Source of the DNA: Acidobacteriota bacterium | Lineage (GTDB): Bacteria; Acidobacteriota; Terriglobia; Bryobacterales; Bryobacteraceae | DNA length: 7,301 nt | Assembly: GCA_021788955.1 (NCBI GenBank) | Contig: JAJYKC010000113.1 | Coordinates: 1 to 7,301, forward strand | Direction of reading: 5' to 3' | Shown here: positions 6,609 through 7,301 of the stretch, in pieces | How the letters are laid out: each line of letters starts with the position of its first letter | Position numbering within the stretch: the stretch's first letter is position 1 | Translations under genes and position numbers: made by a program | The notes under the pieces: generated by a model | Seen by the model: only the letters and a program-made list of their open reading frames with translations | Databases searched by the model: none | Told to the model about the DNA's origin: nothing

Positions 6609-7073
6609 ATGATAGATCCTATCCCCATGAACGTCTGGCCGTCAAGACCGCGGCCGGTGAAGCCTGCGGACTGGCGCGCGATCGCGTGCGCGCGAACGCT
6701 GGCGGTCATCTCGTACCAGGCCATCTGCAATCTGGCGGGCGTGCCGCCACGGGTGAGCGGGCCCGACTTAGACCGCCGTGTGCACATCCTCGCCGGCGAG
6801 CAGCATGCTTATCCGGTGGGCATGCCGGACGAAATTGGCGTCGCATTTCCAAATTACGACAGCACCCAGCCGGATGCACTGCGCATCCTTGAGATACTTG
6901 CGTATGGATTTCTGGATTACGCCGCCCGGGAAGCGCTCAGGGGGCGAGGTCTGTTTCTGCCCTTGGCACAACCCGGCCGCAAATCCACGGGAAAGGCCCT
7001 TACCGGGGCGGAAAGAATGCGCCGTCTGAGGCTAAAGGTCCGGCCCAGGCAGGCTCGCACAACACACAAATAA
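6609..7073 (+). CDS. Uncharacterised 154-residue protein with basic tail, divergent partner of the nucleotidyltransferase
   Basis: The family is not recognised. Coding character is supported by the open frame to the right repeat, by ordinary composition (unlike the Arg/His-rich overlapping frames), and by an amphipathic helical stretch (ALRILEILAYGFLDYAARE, 90-108). Residues 125-148 are basic and hold ALTGAERMRRLRLK. This resembles the 'LTxAERxRRxR' patches in small nucleic-acid-binding proteins of plasmids and phages, so DNA binding and control of the shared promoter is a reasonable guess. No zinc site, HExxH or clear helix-turn-helix is evident. There are no membrane segments, so the product should be cytoplasmic. 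The start is uncertain: the ATG at 6609 has only a weak GTGA before it, the ATG at 6627 would give 148 residues, and a TTG at 6573 is less likely. It could be antitoxin, repressor or accessory factor for the nucleotidyltransferase, or an unrelated cargo gene. Confidence 0.65.
   Translation: MIDPIPMNVWPSRPRPVKPADWRAIACARTLAVISYQAICNLAGVPPRVSGPDLDRRVHILAGEQHAYPVGMPDEIGVAFPNYDSTQPDALRILEILAYGFLDYAAREALRGRGLFLPLAQPGRKSTGKALTGAERMRRLRLKVRPRQARTTHK
6616..6645 (-). promoter_or_regulatory. Candidate promoter for the nucleotidyltransferase gene
   Basis: On the minus strand TTGACG (6645-6640, 5 of 6 to TTGACA) is followed after 18 bases by TAGGAT (6621-6616, 4 of 6). Transcription would start near 6609, leaving a leader of about 20 bases that holds the GGTGA Shine-Dalgarno (6595-6599). 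The elements lie within the start of the opposing gene, so the two transcripts would overlap at their 5' ends. Confidence 0.4.
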
Positions 7074-7109
7074 CAACACGGTAATCCGGATACCCAAAAT
7101 TTATATATC
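7069..7109 (-). repeat. Right inverted repeat of the cassette
   Basis: This is the inverted partner of 5832-5872, with the identical 14-base core at 7082-7095 read on the minus strand. The plus-strand gene's TAA stop (7071-7073) falls in its inner part. Beyond it, AT-rich sequence gives way at about 7110 to the flank that leads to the probable Fic gene end. Confidence 0.85.
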
Positions 7110-7146
7110 AGTATGAGTGACTTGAATCCGGCGGATCGGGCGCATG

Positions 7147-7301
7147 TCAGGCCGCCCTCTCGGGAAACAATCCCGGCATCCAGCGCGCGGCAAGCGTCGC
7201 GGGGAAGGCCAGGCGCAGATGTGCGCGCGTGCTTTCCGACGTGAGCACGTCTTGCTCGATTAGCGCCGAGACCACGCGGCGGGCTTGACGGTCGCCGGTG
7301 C
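7147..7301 (-). CDS. C-terminal 50 residues of a probable Fic-family protein, N-terminus beyond window
   Basis: The frame enters from the right edge and ends with TGA at 7149-7147. It reads TGDRQARRVVSALIEQ, then DVLTSESTRAHLRLAFP, then ATLAARWMPGLFPERAA. The pattern of a helix, 'GVLTS-ES-RAPLRLAFP'-like strands and a final LFP resembles the C-terminal winged-helix tail of Fic (AMP-transferase) proteins, where it acts as a DNA-binding or specificity module. The catalytic HPFx(D/E)GNGR motif would lie outside the window, so the call rests on the tail alone. Other winged-helix proteins are possible. The gene ends 37 bp from the right inverted repeat. Confidence 0.45.
   Translation of the reverse strand, partial: TGDRQARRVVSALIEQDVLTSESTRAHLRLAFPATLAARWMPGLFPERAA

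Larger units (their letters stand above)
5832..7109. mobile_element. 1.28-kb inverted-repeat-bounded cassette without transposase
   Basis: The ends are inverted copies of a ~41-bp sequence, and nothing resembling a transposase or recombinase lies between them. The cargo is a divergent pair: an AbiEii-like nucleotidyltransferase and a small basic-tailed protein. Both coding regions end inside the repeats, so the cassette is almost entirely genes plus ends. The arrangement resembles a non-autonomous element or mobile insertion cassette moved in trans by an enzyme that recognises the ends. No convincing target-site duplication is visible, whether the ends are set at the outer AT-rich stretch (5832/7109) or at the GGG of the core (5847/7095). 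The base composition looks somewhat less GC-rich than the flanking genes. The alternative is that the repeats are regulatory or recombination sites rather than transposon ends. The transposon family is not recognised. Confidence 0.6.

Noticed and set aside
6590..6787. 66-codon N-terminal extension of the nucleotidyltransferase
   Set aside because: It has Arg-rich, shadow-like composition, lies antisense to the plus-strand gene, and lacks a ribosome binding site. GGTGA before the ATG at 6589 gives a start just ahead of the domain.
5840..7102. Target-site duplication next to the repeats
   Set aside because: Flanks just outside either possible boundary are AT-rich but are not direct copies. The apparent similarity is the inverted repeat itself continuing outward.
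5832..7109. Integron gene cassette with attC sites
   Set aside because: An integron cassette carries a single attC, and neighbouring sites are direct repeats. Here the two repeats are inverted and lack the attC core-site pattern.

Overview
The window is GC-rich and densely coded. Its gene content and codon habits suggest a proteobacterium, perhaps a gammaproteobacterium of the Xanthomonadales/Nevskiales kind; that is inference, since no rRNA or marker gene is present. Almost all coding lies on the minus strand, so the genes read from right to left.

Chromosomal-type block (1-5801, minus strand). In transcription order it holds a 216-residue hemolysin III/TrhA-type seven-helix membrane protein (5801-5151), a secreted 1053-residue Asp-box (BNR/sortilin-like) beta-propeller protein (4975-1814), a 54-codon remnant of an Old Yellow Enzyme-type flavin oxidoreductase (1791-1627), and the first 543 residues of a secreted penicillin-acylase-family Ntn hydrolase (1630 to beyond the left edge). 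The last three are packed like an operon: 22 bp separate the propeller gene from the remnant, and the remnant's stop overlaps the acylase start (ATGA). The propeller protein and acylase both carry export signals and probably act in the envelope or periplasm. Their shared substrate, if any, is unknown.

Inserted block (5832-7109). Two inverted copies of a ~41-bp sequence (36 of 42 aligned columns identical, shared core GGGTATCCGGATTA) enclose 1.28 kb that contains no transposase. Inside are two divergent genes that start about 20 bp apart and both end within the repeats. One is a minus-strand AbiEii-like nucleotidyltransferase (6589-5858). The other is an unrecognised plus-strand 154-residue protein with a basic, possibly nucleic-acid-binding tail (6609-7073). 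The region between them has two face-to-face promoter candidates and a perfect 13-bp inverted repeat covering the nucleotidyltransferase's Shine-Dalgarno sequence. This looks like a compact, non-autonomous mobile toxin-antitoxin or defence cassette, and it is the most interesting part of the window.

Right edge (7147-7301, minus). A 50-residue C-terminal piece of another protein, probably the winged-helix tail of a Fic-family protein, starts just outside the cassette. It suggests that this flank is an accessory region.

No tRNA, rRNA, CRISPR array, complete transposase or convincing intrinsic terminator was seen.
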